Positions 1 to 11,626 of a DNA stretch of 64,000 bases are shown in pieces. The position numbers were made by a program, and so were the translations under genes. The notes beneath the pieces are model-generated. The model did not search any database, had not been told where the DNA came from, and saw only the letters and a program-made list of their open reading frames with translations. The first letter of the stretch is position 1; each line of letters starts with the position of its first letter. The stretch covers positions 5,522,501 through 5,586,500 of the forward strand of contig JARKIP010000065.1 of NCBI GenBank assembly GCA_029990175.1, written 5' to 3'. Source of the stretch: Petunia secreta. Its lineage: Eukaryota > Streptophyta > Magnoliopsida > Solanales > Solanaceae.

Positions 1-359
1 ACCTCAAGCCAATGATTCCAACCAAGACTCACGCTTTAAACTATCATAACTATTCATGGACAAGGCAAGCACCCTACCCATTCAAACAATTCAAACAATT
101 ACAACAAACAAGGAAACAGATTCATTTCGGAAACAGACATAATACGCTTTATATGCTAAACTAATTACAACTTTCTTATAACTTATAATGAAATTCTAAC
201 ACTAACATGATCTACACGTTTATAGCTGTTCTAGTTAAGCTAGAATTCAGAACAATACATCTAAAAAGAACATGGAAAAACTAAAGACGATACACCAAGG
301 AACGACTAATAGCTATCAGAAATTTTACCATCACACCAAAGCCGTTGCAGCTCAGTGTT

Positions 360-1090
360 GCTATCCATGAATAATCACAGCTTTACTATGCCAGCAACAC
401 ATCTACATCACCATTGCTTCACCTCTGCTTTGCTACCTCGAATCGCCACCGCATCCACTGCTTTTCCATGTCGAGACACTGCCTCGCGTCGCCATCATAG
501 CCACTTTCACATCAAGCATCTCATCATCACCATCGACAAACCAGTGCCATCACTGCTTTAGCACAGACTGCTTCGGCTAAATCAACACCAAAATCTGTCA
601 CCACTACCTTGTCTCTACATCACCATAATTGTCACCCGAGCGGCTTCACCATCGACTACACTACCACGGTTCAGCTAAATAATCGACATCACAAATAGTT
701 CATCAAAGTGTCAACATCAAATTGTTATCACCACGGCTTCACAACTGTTTCACCGTGACTTTGCCATCGCTAGGCCGTCACAAGCACCTGCTCCTCTAAT
801 CAATCAACAACACTGCCTTGTGTCACCATCGGCATCACTGCACCATCGCTGCAAAGCCAGCACATCATTTCCACAATCCACCATTGCAGCTTTGCCATCA
901 CATACCATAGCAGCATCACCGCCGCACCACCATAATAAAGCCCTATAGCTAACATAAATCACCACGCCCTTGCTAAATCGTGCATTGCCTCGTCCAACCA
1001 AATCAGCCAAAGCCACCACGAACCTCTTCATGTCACCATCACTATCGTAGCCTCGCTAAGCTGCCTTAGCGTCGTTGTCCAAATACCAGC
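360..1090. repeat. Low-complexity CAC/ATC-rich tract
   Basis: About 700 bp dominated by degenerate CACCATC, GCCATCAC and CACTGC words. There is no fixed unit length. The composition bias explains the open frames on both strands and argues against real coding. The tract lies within putative LTR H. Confidence 0.5.
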
Positions 1091-1456
1091 CGCCTCAACA
1101 CCATACAACCTTTACAACCTTTACCTCTCTCGTTCTAACTTAAATGACCCCCTTTCGGGTCGTTTCAATCCGAAAAGAAAAGAGAAAGGTGTAGCATTTG
1201 GTCCTCATTCAAACTATGTAATGATTCACCGGGGAAGACGAAAAGGATCGCCAGAGTTAGGTGTTACTGAATTTTAAAGCCTCGATTTACGCCAAACTAA
1301 CGAGAATTTTGAAAAATTGACCCCATCTCTGGATAGAGGAGGTGAAGGGCGATCTGGGAAGGTAAAATCTTTGGTCGGAGGAGGTGGTCACCGTCGTTTC
1401 CAGCGGTGGTTAGCGGCGGTTCATGGTGGAAGTAGGAAACCGACCAGAGCTTCTAT

Positions 1457-1686
1457 GGGGTCGTTTGGTTCAAAGTGGATAATTCCGGGATTACAAATTC
1501 CGGGATTAAAATTTGGACTAAAAGTGGGATAAATAAACCCACCTCCTATATGGGATTAGTTAATCCCATGATTTTGGGATAAAAGCTCTCCCAACTTAGC
1601 TAATCCCAACAACCAAACATGAGATTAATTTAGTCCCAAATTTAATTCCGGGACTATTAGTCCAATCCCGCCAACCAAATGACCCC
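1457..1686. mobile_element. Short MITE with GGGGTCGTTTGGTT-type terminal inverted repeats
   Basis: The element starts GGGGTCGTTTGGTT and ends AACCAAATGACCCC, 14-bp inverted termini with one mismatch. It is flanked by TAT on both sides (1454-1456 and 1687-1689), a possible 3-bp target duplication. At 230 bp it has no coding capacity and contains internal palindromes such as GGGATTAGTTAATCCC. The 3-bp duplication suggests PIF/Harbinger-type mobilisation, but TAT is not the classical TWA, so superfamily is left open. Confidence 0.75.
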
Positions 1687-2074
1687 TATGTGTTTTGTGA
1701 GACTTGGATCAAATGAGGGATATGGGATTAAGAGGGGAAACAGGCTGGATCAAGGTTTATTGGGCTGGATGGTTCTTTTTCCTGAGATTATAAAAGGCCA
1801 CAAAATGTTCAAAACTATTTATAAACATACACAATTAGCTTGAATTAAAACCACACAAAATGCAAGATTATCACAAATCAAAACGTAAAATTACAATTAA
1901 ACACATAACAAATAATCTTTGTTATTTTTCATATTTTTCTTTTTTTGATTAATGACAAATTTTGCTAAAATGAGAGACTAAAAATCTAGGAATAATTCGG
2001 CCAAAATCTTAAGAAAATAACGCAGCTATTTTGAGTCAAATTTTAAATTTTTATGCCAAAATTAGGTGATTACA

Positions 2075-4249
2075 GTCGTAGCATAGGGGCTTACTCATCG
2101 ATCTTCAAAGAATTCCCAGAACTTCCTTCTAAAAGACAAACATTCCTTCATTTTTGCAATGGCACAAGGAACAAATTTCCTCCCTGCACACTTCAGATCC
2201 CAAGTATTATCTGCCTAGCTCCCTTAGTTTCAAAGGTGATCGACGCATGCAGGACCAGACTCTTCAAAAAAGGCAAAAATAGCAATCTTTCTATAGAATA
2301 TTACCCTTATGTAGTTATGAGGGATGATCTGATTCGCATCAGGCACGAGTGTAAGTGGCCTGAGTTTGTTGATATCAGTATTCCTGATGTTGAGGAAATA
2401 ATTTCTCCTATTTGGGCTGGTTATTCGATGGTCCATATATACCGTTTCACTCTACACCTCAATAGGTATGTTCATGCCATTTTTGAGGACATATGCCACC
2501 GGTACAACATCATTTTAGGCCAAATTAGCTCTTCTACTTGGTGTCTAGTGGTCGTGGTGGATCAATTGGCTAATTATGCTCAAGTTTCATTCTCCTTTGG
2601 ACATCTTCTGGCTTTCTACTCTCTCTATTTTTAGAAGGCTGGTATGCTGATGTTTATAAAATGAGGGAAAAAGTGTAGTTCCCAACAGAGAAGATTCAAA
2701 AGACCGCGGCTGGGTCTACACATAAGTTGTTGTACGAACGACTGACATAGTTTACTCTCTTCCCTTCCTAGAGGGTCTTCAACAAAAAGTGTAAATTCTT
2801 GTGAACCCTTCCTTACGCCTTGATACTAGCTACTTCTTGGAACTGATTTCCATTTTTCTTAGTGAATCCCGTGACTGCGATGTGGATCACTATGATCTTT
2901 GCAAGAAACCATCCTGATTCTTTGACCTTCACAGCCCTGGCAAATGCAAACGGCTGGGGGGCACAAAAACATGGTAATTTAGTGCTAGCAAATTTTTCCT
3001 TTCACCTTGAATTTTCCAATGTCTTCACCTGCTCCCATCTGTGCCTCAGGATTTTCCAGTCATGAAATGCCCCCGTTGAAAGTGATCAAGATTGCTACCT
3101 ACTACATTGCTCCTCTATTTAATGTGCAAGCTTCTAGGTCTACTAGCGTGTCCGCTTCAAGTGAAACTCTAGTGATTTCTAACGGTGAGGGTGATGTCCC
3201 CCAAGTGCCTGCGCCTGAAGCTGTTGAGACTACTCTGGTTGCTGCTACTGAATCTGGTCGGTCTACGCAAAAGTGTAAGGACTTGATAGAAGAGACCCCC
3301 ATAGCTTAAGAGTAGGGCAGCTTTAAAGATGAAGTGGTTGTGCCACCTGCCTCATTTAATCCTCAGTTGCCAAGTTAGAACTTCGCTTCTTGTCATACTA
3401 TTGTGCTTTTGACTCTTTCCAACGTCGTCCTGGCAAGGAGGTAGCCATGGATGTTGTGGCTGATCCTGTGAGTGGAGCTCGTGAGGTTGTTATCCCTATC
3501 ATTGCAGGAGTTAACCTATTCAGGACTCCAAGGGTTGTGACTGACTACACCACTGAGTTTATCGGTCCGGCTGAACAAGGTCATCTTTTTAGTTATAATT
3601 CTCGTGAGCTGCTTGAGGTTGCCGCAGGATGCTCTCTTTAGGTAAGTCTTTCCTTCCTCATTTCATGAATTACAACTTTGTCTTCCCTCGCTGAATACTC
3701 GTTCTTTCAATCGTCCAGGGGTTGATGGTATATCATGAGATACTCCGCCAAGGGGGCCCAGAAGGAAGTCTTTCTGAGGCGATTGTGGAGGAATTGCAAA
3801 GAAAGCTGTCTGGTGTAGAGGAGAGAATGAACGTCACCAAGAAAAGTGTCTGAAAAACCCAGGGCCTCTCCGATTTTCTCTTAGATGAGAATGATAGGCT
3901 AAAGAACAAAGGCGCGTCCCTGAAGAGGACTCATGATGAACAAGTGAATGCCCTAAAAGCTTGTCGCATAGCTGAAGTGGATCGTACTAACATCGTAGCT
4001 GCTCTTGCCACTTTTCTCCGGGTTCCTGACGACCCTAACTTGGAATTGACTGCCGATATTTCCTCGTACACCGAACTTGTAGCTCAGGAAGATGCTCAGC
4101 TTGCGTCCGACCTCAAGAAAGGTTTTTGAGGAAGCCAGTGGAGAAAGAGGAGATGGAACACTAGATGGGGAACCTTCTGCTAGTGAAGCATCACCTTCGC
4201 AGAGGGTTGCCACCGAAAGAACTCTCCCGAGGGAGGAATAGAAATCCCT
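2075..4249 (+). pseudogene. Antisense ORF remnant of element A (Transposase_28-like)
   Basis: I read a broken coding region. Residues from 2460 to 2634 (DICHRYNIILGQISSSTW, then FSFGHLLAFYSLYF) resemble the putative gypsy-type transposon domain (Pfam Transposase_28) found in antisense ORFs of Tat elements. A second open segment covers 3390-3641. A charged segment at 3780-4130, rich in E, K, L and D, resembles the coiled-coil tail of the matching ORF in element C. Stops and frame changes at 2634, 3309 and 3851 break it, though some of the gaps may be introns. It runs opposite to the gag of its own element. The domain assignment is inference from recognisable residues; function is unknown even in intact relatives. 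Confidence 0.6.
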
Positions 4250-4600
4250 CCCCCCCCCCCCCATGCATACAAATTTTTTTCTTTGCATATTTGTTTTGAA
4301 CAATTGCCCATGTTTTGAATTACTTGTTTTCTTGTTTGTGATGCCTTTTAATTTCTACCGTAAACAATAAGTAACATTAAGTTATACCTTTGCGGGCGTA
4401 TGCACTAAACGATTAGATGGCTTCCGGACGTCCTGAATATTATGATGTTTAGAACATTAATCACTGAGCTTGCTCGGGCAATTACGTCCCTTGTGCACCA
4501 ATGGTTGGCGGCTTAGGTTGCATTTGTATTAGATAGGTGTTTGCGCCCACAATGGGATGACTTTAGCCTGTGTGGTAACAGGCACTTTTGCATTCGGCTT
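4250..4600. other. Non-coding part of element A left of insertion B
   Basis: It starts with a run of 13 C (4250-4262). No coding frame is credible. The last five bases GGCTT (4596-4600) are the left copy of the target duplication of element B. The stretch continues at 23209 on the other side of B. Confidence 0.6.
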
Positions 4601-5067
4601 TGATGTAGTCCGAACACGTGCTGATTAAGTGTTCGATCTACCAAGGCCAATGACACGAAGCCAAGCCAAACTTCTGCACGATGTTCACATTCACTAGGCT
4701 TGGTCAAAGGAAAGCAACTACTCCGAAGCTGAGTATCTGAGCTCAAGAACCGAAGGCTTCATCTACAAGCTTGAGGTCGAAGAAGGGAGTGACCGAACCC
4801 CAACCGAGCACTCAACATCGGCGCCGAAGTAAGGGCAAGTAACCGAAGAAAGGGCGATCGATGTCAAGAATGAGCTGAGAAAAACGACTGAGCACCGAAG
4901 TGAAGAAGCTCGAGCTCAAGTGTTCGAAGTCAAGTGTACGATTGAAGGAGTGACCGAACACTCATTAAAACAGCCCTGCGTGGCTTACTCTTATTGGTCG
5001 CCTGTGACCATTTACAGTTTTATCCCTAGCCCTGCGTGGCCTACTCCTTTGGGCTTGCATTGCACCA
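4601..5067 (+). repeat. Element B 5' LTR, internally deleted
   Basis: At 467 bp it is 334 bp shorter than the 3' LTR (801 bp). The deletion removes the TATA box and most sequence downstream of it. At the joint a 19-nt stretch is duplicated with one mismatch (4972-4990 and 5028-5046, AGCCCTGCGTGGCYTACTC). This copy therefore cannot act as the promoter that the 3' LTR could. Confidence 0.9.
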
Positions 5068-5070
5068 TCT

Positions 5071-5082
5071 TGGTATCAGAGC
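5071..5082 (+). other. Element B primer binding site (initiator tRNA-Met)
   Basis: TGGTATCAGAGC lies three bases downstream of the 5' LTR. It is the standard complement of the plant initiator tRNA-Met 3' end. Confidence 0.95.
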
Positions 5083-5487
5083 AAGGTTTGAGTTTGTTCT
5101 CACAACCTCAAATCCTGTTCGTTTATTCGTGCTTGTGTCTCCAGTTTCAGCTTTCTTCCTTGTTTTTGATTGTAGTTGTTGTGGTGTTTTTACCAAAAAT
5201 AAAAAAAGTAGAAAAAAAATTCAAAAATTTGGTTTGATTTGTTGGTTTTTCTGATCAAATAACCATTGATTCTTGTTCACCACTGTCCAAGGAGTGATTT
5301 AAGTGCCCGACGTACAACGTTTATGACTAGGGTTTCTTGAAGAATTTTTGGACTTTTTCAAGCTTAGTGGCGACTGAAATCGAACCCCAGCGAGATTGGT
5401 TGTTACCGATGAAGACTGGTGGTCTTTGATTGATTTGGGTGTGTTTTTGTGCTTAAAATTCAAAGTTCTATATATTGGACCATCGTC

Positions 5488-5525
5488 CGTACACCGAAAA
5501 ATTGTTACATTTGTAACAGTGTACG
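5488..5525 (+). repeat. Nested inverted repeat in the leader of element B
   Basis: Outer arms CGTACAC (5488-5494) and GTGTACG (5519-5525) enclose inner arms TGTTAC (5503-5508) and GTAACA (5513-5518) with an ATTT loop. An 8-nt bulge lies on the 5' side. In the RNA this would be a 13-bp interrupted stem. Confidence 0.65.
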
Positions 5526-5770
5526 AACGCGAAGAGCTGATCTCAGCTCAATGACTTTGAACTGATTTCCTCCGTTGTTGTTGATACCGGAGTTGAAAGA
5601 AGCAACCCAAATTCTGTTAGCAATCATTTTCGGTAAACGAAGTGAAAATTATCCGTACACCGAAGCTAAACGTCACTGTTCCATGGAAGAAGAAAGGGGT
5701 AAAGTGTAAAGATCAAAACCCCAGGTGAAAAAGTTGTCGGCCAGAAAAGGGAATTGGATAAGGTAAAACC

Positions 5771-5808
5771 CTGTCCGTACCAAGGAGGGACCACTCTTGT
5801 ACGGACAG
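5771..5808 (+). repeat. 10-bp inverted repeat in the leader of element B
   Basis: Arms CTGTCCGTAC (5771-5780) and GTACGGACAG (5799-5808) are perfectly complementary with an 18-nt loop. They share the CCGTAC/GTACGG core with the hairpin at 5488. Confidence 0.65.
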
Positions 5809-6279
5809 GAGTTGGTGTGTTCGAAAAAGATTCCGAAGAGGAATCAAAGGGTAGATTCTCCTAGGTTTTCACTTTTCTTGTGTTCGATAAATCTAGTTAG
5901 TTAATCTCTGGAATAACTCTTTCCTACTCGAAGTCATACTAATTCATTTTGAGCTAATAGGAACTCGTGCGTGGTGAAACGAAGTCCAACTTTCGTAGAA
6001 AATTTCTTTTGAGTTCCCGAAGCGCAAGAGTAAATAGCGTCCGTTCTATCGAGTCATATCAATTCACTCATCCCGAAGGAGACATTGTAACTTGTCAAAT
6101 TCGAAGGAACTGAGAGAAGTTGATTAACCGAGGAAGCCATTGGCTACAAGTTCATGAGTGACCAAAAATCGAACCCCTAAAATTGAGTGGACCCAAGTGC
6201 CACCCATCAAAGGTGAGGGAGTGTGTGAGGTGATTTCTAACCTTAATATTTTATTTGGCCTTTGATTCGTGTAGGTACC

Positions 6280-7674
6280 ATGGCTGGGAATGAAGGCGAT
6301 GGCAAAGGCATTGAGAAGCCCGAAGTGTCGTTAGCTGATATCATGGCTGCGATACAAGGCATCAGTGTCGAAGTAAGAGGAGTGACTGCTCGAGTAGCTC
6401 AACTCGAGCAAGGGAGTGCGTCTGTGGCCTTACCTGGGTCCGTCGCTGGAACTAGCGACTCCACTCCGATGAAACCTAAGATGTTTGCTGAGCTTGTTCG
6501 ACAACATCAGTTGAAGAGCGACGCAATTCGAAGGGAAATCTTGGGCAATCCCCAAGCACATCAAATCTTGGGCAATAGCCAGGCACAACAAAACTTGGGC
6601 AATCCCCAGGTACAACAACCAAACATGGGCAATCCCCAAGCTGACTACCAAAACTTGGGCATTCCCTGAGGTGAAAGAGTACCGCTTCCAATGGCCCGAA
6701 GACAAGCTGAGAACGTTGATGAAGGGGTCAATGAAGGAGGTCGTGGAAATATCTGAGGTCGGGGCAGAGGCGCAAATATTGAATGACATATTGAGCGTGA
6801 GGCTGATGATTACCATGATGAGTATCCCGAACAGGTCCGTGGTGCTCGAGATTCAAACTTGAACAGTGTCAAGATCACTATTCTACCCTTCAAAGGAACT
6901 AGTGATCCGGATGAATATCTTGAATGTAAGCTTAAAATGGAGCGAATCTTCGAAACCAATGAGATGACCGAAGAAAGAAAAGCTGCCCATGTCATTGCTT
7001 TGTTCGAAGCATATGCATCTACGTGGTGGGAAGCTGACAAGAGGGTGAGACGAAGGAATGTTTATCCCGAAGTCACTACTTGGGCACAGTTGAAGAGAGC
7101 AATGGATGCTAAGTACTTGAGTGCTAAATATAGGCAAACCCAATTTCAAAAGCTCTATGAGCTAAAGCAGGGGTCCAAGTCAGTTCAAGAGTATCATGAT
7201 GAATTCGTGAGAATTCGATTGAATCTTGATCTGGAAGAAGATGAAGAGCAAGCCACAATTTGGTTCAAATATAGCTTGGCTCGAGATGTGTCATCTCAAT
7301 TGAGGCTACACGTGTATCACACATTGGAAGATGTGTTCGAAGCTGCCATCGAAGCTGAGAAATGGGTTAAGGATGATAAGGCAAACCGGTACTGAGGATT
7401 CACTACTTCTACTCCTTTGAACCGAGGTAAAGAATGGAAGAGTCCGAACCCAAGTGCAAACACTGTTCGAGATTCGAAGAAACCCTTCGAAAGGGGTGTA
7501 ACTGTTAACCAACCAAGAGAAGCGGGAGGTAAAGTTCAACTTAATTCTCCTAGTGCTTCAAGTATTCAGTGTCATAAATGCAAAGGTTATGGTCACATGG
7601 AAAAAGAGTGTCCAACTCGCAAGGTTATGCTTGTGCTCGACAATGGAGATGTTTGTGAGCAAACGAGTGACACC
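6280..7674 (+). pseudogene. Element B gag, split by element C
   Basis: Gag forms the retrotransposon particle and binds RNA. The ATG at 6280 is chosen because it starts MAGNEGDGKG and an ATG at the same place opens element D gag. A single frame runs from 6280 to the insertion, with four in-frame TGA codons (6667, 6754, 6784, 7393), each plausibly a CGA codon with one C-to-T change. The retrotransposon gag domain lies at 6859-7395 (FKGTSDPDEYLECKLKMER, ASTWWEADKRVRRR). A CCHC zinc knuckle CHKCKGYGHMEKEC lies at 7570-7611. A Gln/Asn-rich repeat is at 6541-6666. The frame continues at 18974, after element C and the second copy of the target duplication. Confidence 0.85.
6541..6666 (+). repeat. 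27- to 30-nt in-frame repeat in gag of element B
   Basis: Five units beginning TTGGGCAATCCCCA or a variant (6541, 6568, 6595, 6625, 6655) encode repeats of the type NLGNPQAQQ. Unit lengths are 27, 27, 30 and 30 nt plus a partial unit, so the frame is kept. Confidence 0.85.
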
Positions 7675-8335
7675 TGTATTGGATAAAAGCTGACAACAAT
7701 TGAAAGATGACACGTATCTACTACGTGGCACGGGCAGAAGTTCCACTTGTCAGGTATCTAACGGACAGACAATTATCACGAACAAACCCAAAGCAATTAT
7801 GAGACGCTTCACTAGTCAACACGATCTGAGTGAGCAGTTATTAACCAAATCATGCGCGATCACTCAATTAATGATCATAAAGGCAATCAATACAACCCAG
7901 CGGTTACATATCCAATGGATACATGTCCAGCGGTTACATATCCACCAGATACGTACTCAGCAGTTACAAAAACCCAACGGACGCCTATCAGACCTATAAA
8001 TAGCATTTGTTCTAAACCATTGTAACACAACTTTACTTCCTGTCTACAATATCAATAAGAATACTCCCTCACTCTTTCTCAAATCTGACTGCTTACTTAC
8101 ATTCATCTCTCTAATCTTCTAAAGTACGATTAGTACTGAAGAGCTCTCACCGGAGATAAGCGATACAGCACGGTTACTTCTGTTTGCCCCTATTTTCGCT
8201 TTATCTTTGCTAATTCCTGTTTGAATATAACGTTGTTTAGTTCGTCATTCAAACTCTTAATCTAAACTATTGATCGTGACTCCACAAATATAAATTTAAT
8301 TGTTAATTGGCCTAAAATCAGATCTAAGTTAAACA
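7675..8335 (+). repeat. Element C 5' LTR
   Basis: Begins TGTATTGGAT and ends GTTAAACA. A TATA box TATAAATA lies at 7995-8002, so U3 covers about 7675-8020. U3 contains repeated words of the type CAGCGGTTACATATCC. Confidence 0.92.
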
Positions 8336-8338
8336 ATT

Positions 8339-8358
8339 TGGCGACCACAATGGGAGCC
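8339..8358 (+). other. Element C primer binding site, tRNA-Lys-like but degenerate
   Basis: TGGCGACCACAATGGGAGCC follows the LTR after three bases. It resembles the tRNA-Lys complement of element A (TGGCGCCCACCGTGGG) with several differences. The tRNA identity is an inference. Confidence 0.6.
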
Positions 8359-8440
8359 GGTCAATAGCCTTCGTAGGTTAATAGTTTATCTTTTCTGATA
8401 TTATACCTCTTTTCGTCGATCTTTTTGCCCTACAACTAAC

Positions 8441-10197
8441 ATGGCAGAAAGCAGTTCACAACGAACTATCGTAGGCGGAAGTCAGGTAAGTACTCCTCCG
8501 CCCAGTTCCAATTATTCTCCCGCCTATTCGTCCGATGGGCAGCAACAATCTTCCCAAGGACCAGTCAGGGAGCGAAATGGGCGTATGCGCTCTCAGATCA
8601 CTACCACACCCAGGAGACAACGCCATAGGAGTCTCTCCCCTGGCCAAGGGAATCTCCAGGAAACACTCTTTGCATTCATGCAGGAACAGGCAGAGGTGAA
8701 CCGAGGGATAAACGAGGCGCTCAACTCTCTTCGAAGGGGCAACCCTCTGACTGCAAGAGCTGACGCTGCAACACCTAGTCGTGACGTTCCTTCTTCACGT
8801 ACCTCAAGACAAGGTGAAGAAAGAAACAACGGTGGGACTGCAGATCCAACGACCCAAGTCAACTAGAATCGGAATGGATGATCTATAGCATCTATAGAAA
8901 TGAGCCTTGTTGTGGAAGCTCTCACCAAACAATTCAGGGAAAGCCAAGAAGCACTTCAAAAGTCTCTCCACGAGAGAATTGATCAGATACCCGGCGCTCC
9001 GCCAACACTGAAGAAAGTCGATGTCCAACGGTATTCCCAGCAGTCTTGGAAGAAAGAAGCAGCCCAAAGGCGATACCTAAGACGTTCAAGATGCCAAACA
9101 TCCCGAGGTATCGTGGAACATCCGATCCCAACGACCACCTCATGATTTTCAGTAACTTTATAAAGGCTAGCGATCTTACCGACGAGGAGATCGAATATGT
9201 TCAACGGAAGAAGTTCGTGGAAACCATAGCAGATGGAGCTCTACGATGGTACTCAATGTTTCCACCAAACTCCATTGGGTCTTTCGCAGAGATTGCTGAG
9301 TTGTTCGTGAAGGCACACACAGGCGCTCAGAAGACAGAAACCCGCGTAGAGGATATCTTTGAAATCAAGCAGAGGCCCGATGAGTCTCTCCGCAAATACG
9401 TGGATCGCTTCCAAAGAGAGCGAATGATGCTTCCCAAAGTACCGAACAGATGGGCAGCGATCGCGTTTACCAATAGCTTGGATATTAGGAGCTCAGAGGC
9501 TACATACAGACTTTACGAGTCTCTTCGCGAGTTCCCGGCTGCCAGCTGGCCGGATATTTACAACCGTTACAACTCAAAAGTATGTATTGATGAAGATAAA
9601 TTGATTGGAACAGTTACCCGAGGAAAAATGCAGGCACGCAATGGTGGCCCCGGCGGAAAGGCGGAGACAGAGAGATCAGACGTACGTTACGAGCCGTACC
9701 ATAACCAGTCACGCAGCAATTCCAAAGGACGCAACCGCAACAACAAAGGACTGTCCCGGAGAGATGATTCAGAATCAAGCCTTCGAGGAGCCCCAAGCCT
9801 GCCGAATTTCAACGTAGAAATGTCCGAAGTGGTGGCAGCACTCAAGGATATGGGAGAAAAGGTCAAATGGCCGAAAGACAAGAAGACCGACCAAAGCAAG
9901 CGAAACCAGGACTTATGGTGCGATTTTCATCGCGACCATGGCCACACCACCGAAGACTGCAAAGCCCTAAGGTATGAAATTGCTCATTTGTTGAAACAGC
10001 GATTCTTGAAGGAGTTTCTGACCGAGAAGGGGAAGCAGACTCATGCCAAAGCGCAGCAAAACAAACCTGGCCCTCCACGAGCATCCTCTCCAAGGAGGAC
10101 AGTTAACGTTATTTCAGGTGGAATCAAGGTGGATTCCGTCACCTTCACAGCGAAGCCGTATGCAAAGGTCTCCATCACAAATGCCAAACGCCGATGA
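8441..10197 (+). pseudogene. Element C gag
   Basis: The ORF from ATG 8441 gives a low-complexity Ser/Gln/Arg-rich N-terminal region (141 codons, stop at 8864). The main gag domain follows in another frame at 9046-10197. It contains IPRYRGTSDPNDHLMIF near the start, LRWYSMFP, and a CCHC-like CDFHRDHGHTTEDC at 9919-9960 typical of Tat gags. The region 8867-9045 carries the frame change. The final TGA at 10195 is probably a mutated CGA, since protease coding continues in the same frame. In an intact copy gag and pol would be one polyprotein. Confidence 0.85.
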
Positions 10198-10689
10198 TCA
10201 GAAGGAATAATAACATTCGAGGACTCCGATGCAGACGGTTCGCAATTCCCACACGCTGGTGCGTTAGTAATAACGTTACGCGTGGCGGAGTTTGACGTCA
10301 ACAGAGTACTTATTGATGCGGGCAGCTCTGCAAACATTATCCAATCACGGGTCGTGAGGGAGATGCAGTTATCGGATAAAATTGTACCAATATCTCGAGT
10401 TCTCTCCGGTTTCAATAATTCGAGTGAAAAGACTCTTGGCGAGATTACCCTGACAACTCTCGCCGAAGGAGTAGCGAAGCAGACAACTTTTCATGTTGTT
10501 GATGCGGACCTAACCTACAACATCATCATGGGGAGACCCTGGATCCATGATATGCAGGTTGTTCCCTCAACTTATCACCAAATGTTAAAGTTCCCATCCG
10601 AATGGGGGGTACGTGATGTCCAAAGAGAGCAGCGCTCTACCCGAGATTTCTATTCAGTGGCTCTCAAACTGCCCGAAGAGAACAAATAG
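10198..10689 (+). pseudogene. Element C protease
   Basis: This would be the aspartic protease that cuts the polyprotein. The catalytic motif VLIDAGSSANII is at about 10306-10341 and the flap-side segment YNIIMGRPWIHD at 10516-10551. It is in frame with gag and separated from it only by one TGA. A TAG at 10687 (plausibly CAG) precedes the linker to RT. Confidence 0.88.
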
Positions 10690-11626
10690 CAATCCCAGCA
10701 ACCGGGACCAGACGCACTGCATGAAGAAACAAAGCATGAGGTCCCGGAATTCATCACGAAGATGGACGAGAGAGAAAGCCACATGCCGACCGTGGAGACT
10801 TTGGAACCCGAAGAATTGTTCGCAGATAAGCCGGAACGGAAAGTATACTTAGGGACCGAATTGAGCGAACGTCTACGAGGAGATGTCCTCCAGTTCCTCA
10901 AGGAGCGGCATACAATGTTCGCCTGGTCTCACGTAGATATGACAGGTATTTCTCCAGACATTATTACTCACAGGTTGAACGTCGACCCATACCATCACCC
11001 GGTAAAACAGAAGACGCGCCAACAAGGAGCTTTCGGAATCGGGTCATCAATGATGAGGTTGATCGGCTGCTGAAAATCGGGTCGGTACGTGAAGTCAAAT
11101 ACCCGGACTGGCTAGCCAACGTGGTTGTTGTACCTAAGAAAAAGGGTAAATGGCGAGTCTGCATTGACTTCCCCGACCTAAACAAAGCCTGCCCGAAGGA
11201 TTCATATCCCCTTCCTAGGATAGACCAGGTGATCGACGCAACAGCCGGGCACGAGGTGCTCACCTTCCTAGACGCGTATTCCGGATATAACCAGATATTA
11301 ATGGACCCGGAGGACCAGGAGAAGACAACATTCATAACGTGCAGAGGTACGTATTGTTATAAAGTTATGCCATTTGGGTTGAAAAATGCAGGTGCGACAT
11401 ATCAACGTCTAGTCAATCGAATGTTCCATGACCATATCGGAAAGACTATGGAAGTGTACGTCGATGACATGTTGATCAAGTCCAAACGATTAGAAGACCA
11501 TCTGGCCCACCTAAAAGAAGCTTTCCGGATTCTGGATCAGTACAACATGAAGCTGAACCCGGAGAAATGTGCATTCGGAGTCGGATCACGAAATTTCCTG
11601 AGCTTCATCGTCTCTCAGCGTGGATG
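10690..11626 (+). pseudogene. Element C reverse transcriptase
   Basis: The linker 10690-11020 ends near HRLNVDPYHHPVKQKTR, after which a frameshift moves the reading to 11121-11627. There the RT core is clear: WRVCIDFPDLNKACPKD, TFLDAYSGYNQI, MPFGLKNAGATYQ, and the catalytic YVDDML at about 11457-11474. It ends at FLSFIVSQRG. Apart from the frameshift the catalytic residues are kept. Confidence 0.92.

Larger units (their letters stand above)
1..2074 (-). repeat. Partial long LTR H, truncated by the window edge
   Basis: The right end reads AAATTAGGTGATTACA, which matches the right end of solo LTR G (44051-44066). Antisense ORF coding of element A begins immediately after it, as expected of an insertion. 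By analogy with G the LTR reads on the minus strand and starts TGTAATCACC. Its other end and target duplication lie outside the window, so the extent is inferred. There are no credible genes here; open frames at 355-561, 804-1031 and 1317-1532 are chance products of skewed composition. Confidence 0.5.
5083..6279 (+). other. Element B untranslated leader
   Basis: About 1.2 kb with no credible ORF. It holds repeated CCGTAC/GTACGG words, two hairpins (listed separately) and many CCGAA words. It ends in TGTGTAGGTACC directly before the gag ATG; TGTGTAGGTACA stands at the same place in element D, which could be a shared splice acceptor or initiation context. Confidence 0.6.

Noticed and set aside
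804..1532. Frames at 804-1031 and 1317-1532 as small genes
   Set aside because: Biased CAC/ATC composition, no motif; the second overlaps the MITE.
4513..4746. Minus-strand frame MSSDTQLRSSCFPL, repeated at 22306-22548
   Set aside because: Antisense shadow of the element B LTR, present once per LTR; on the plus strand the 3' copy encodes the integrase tail.
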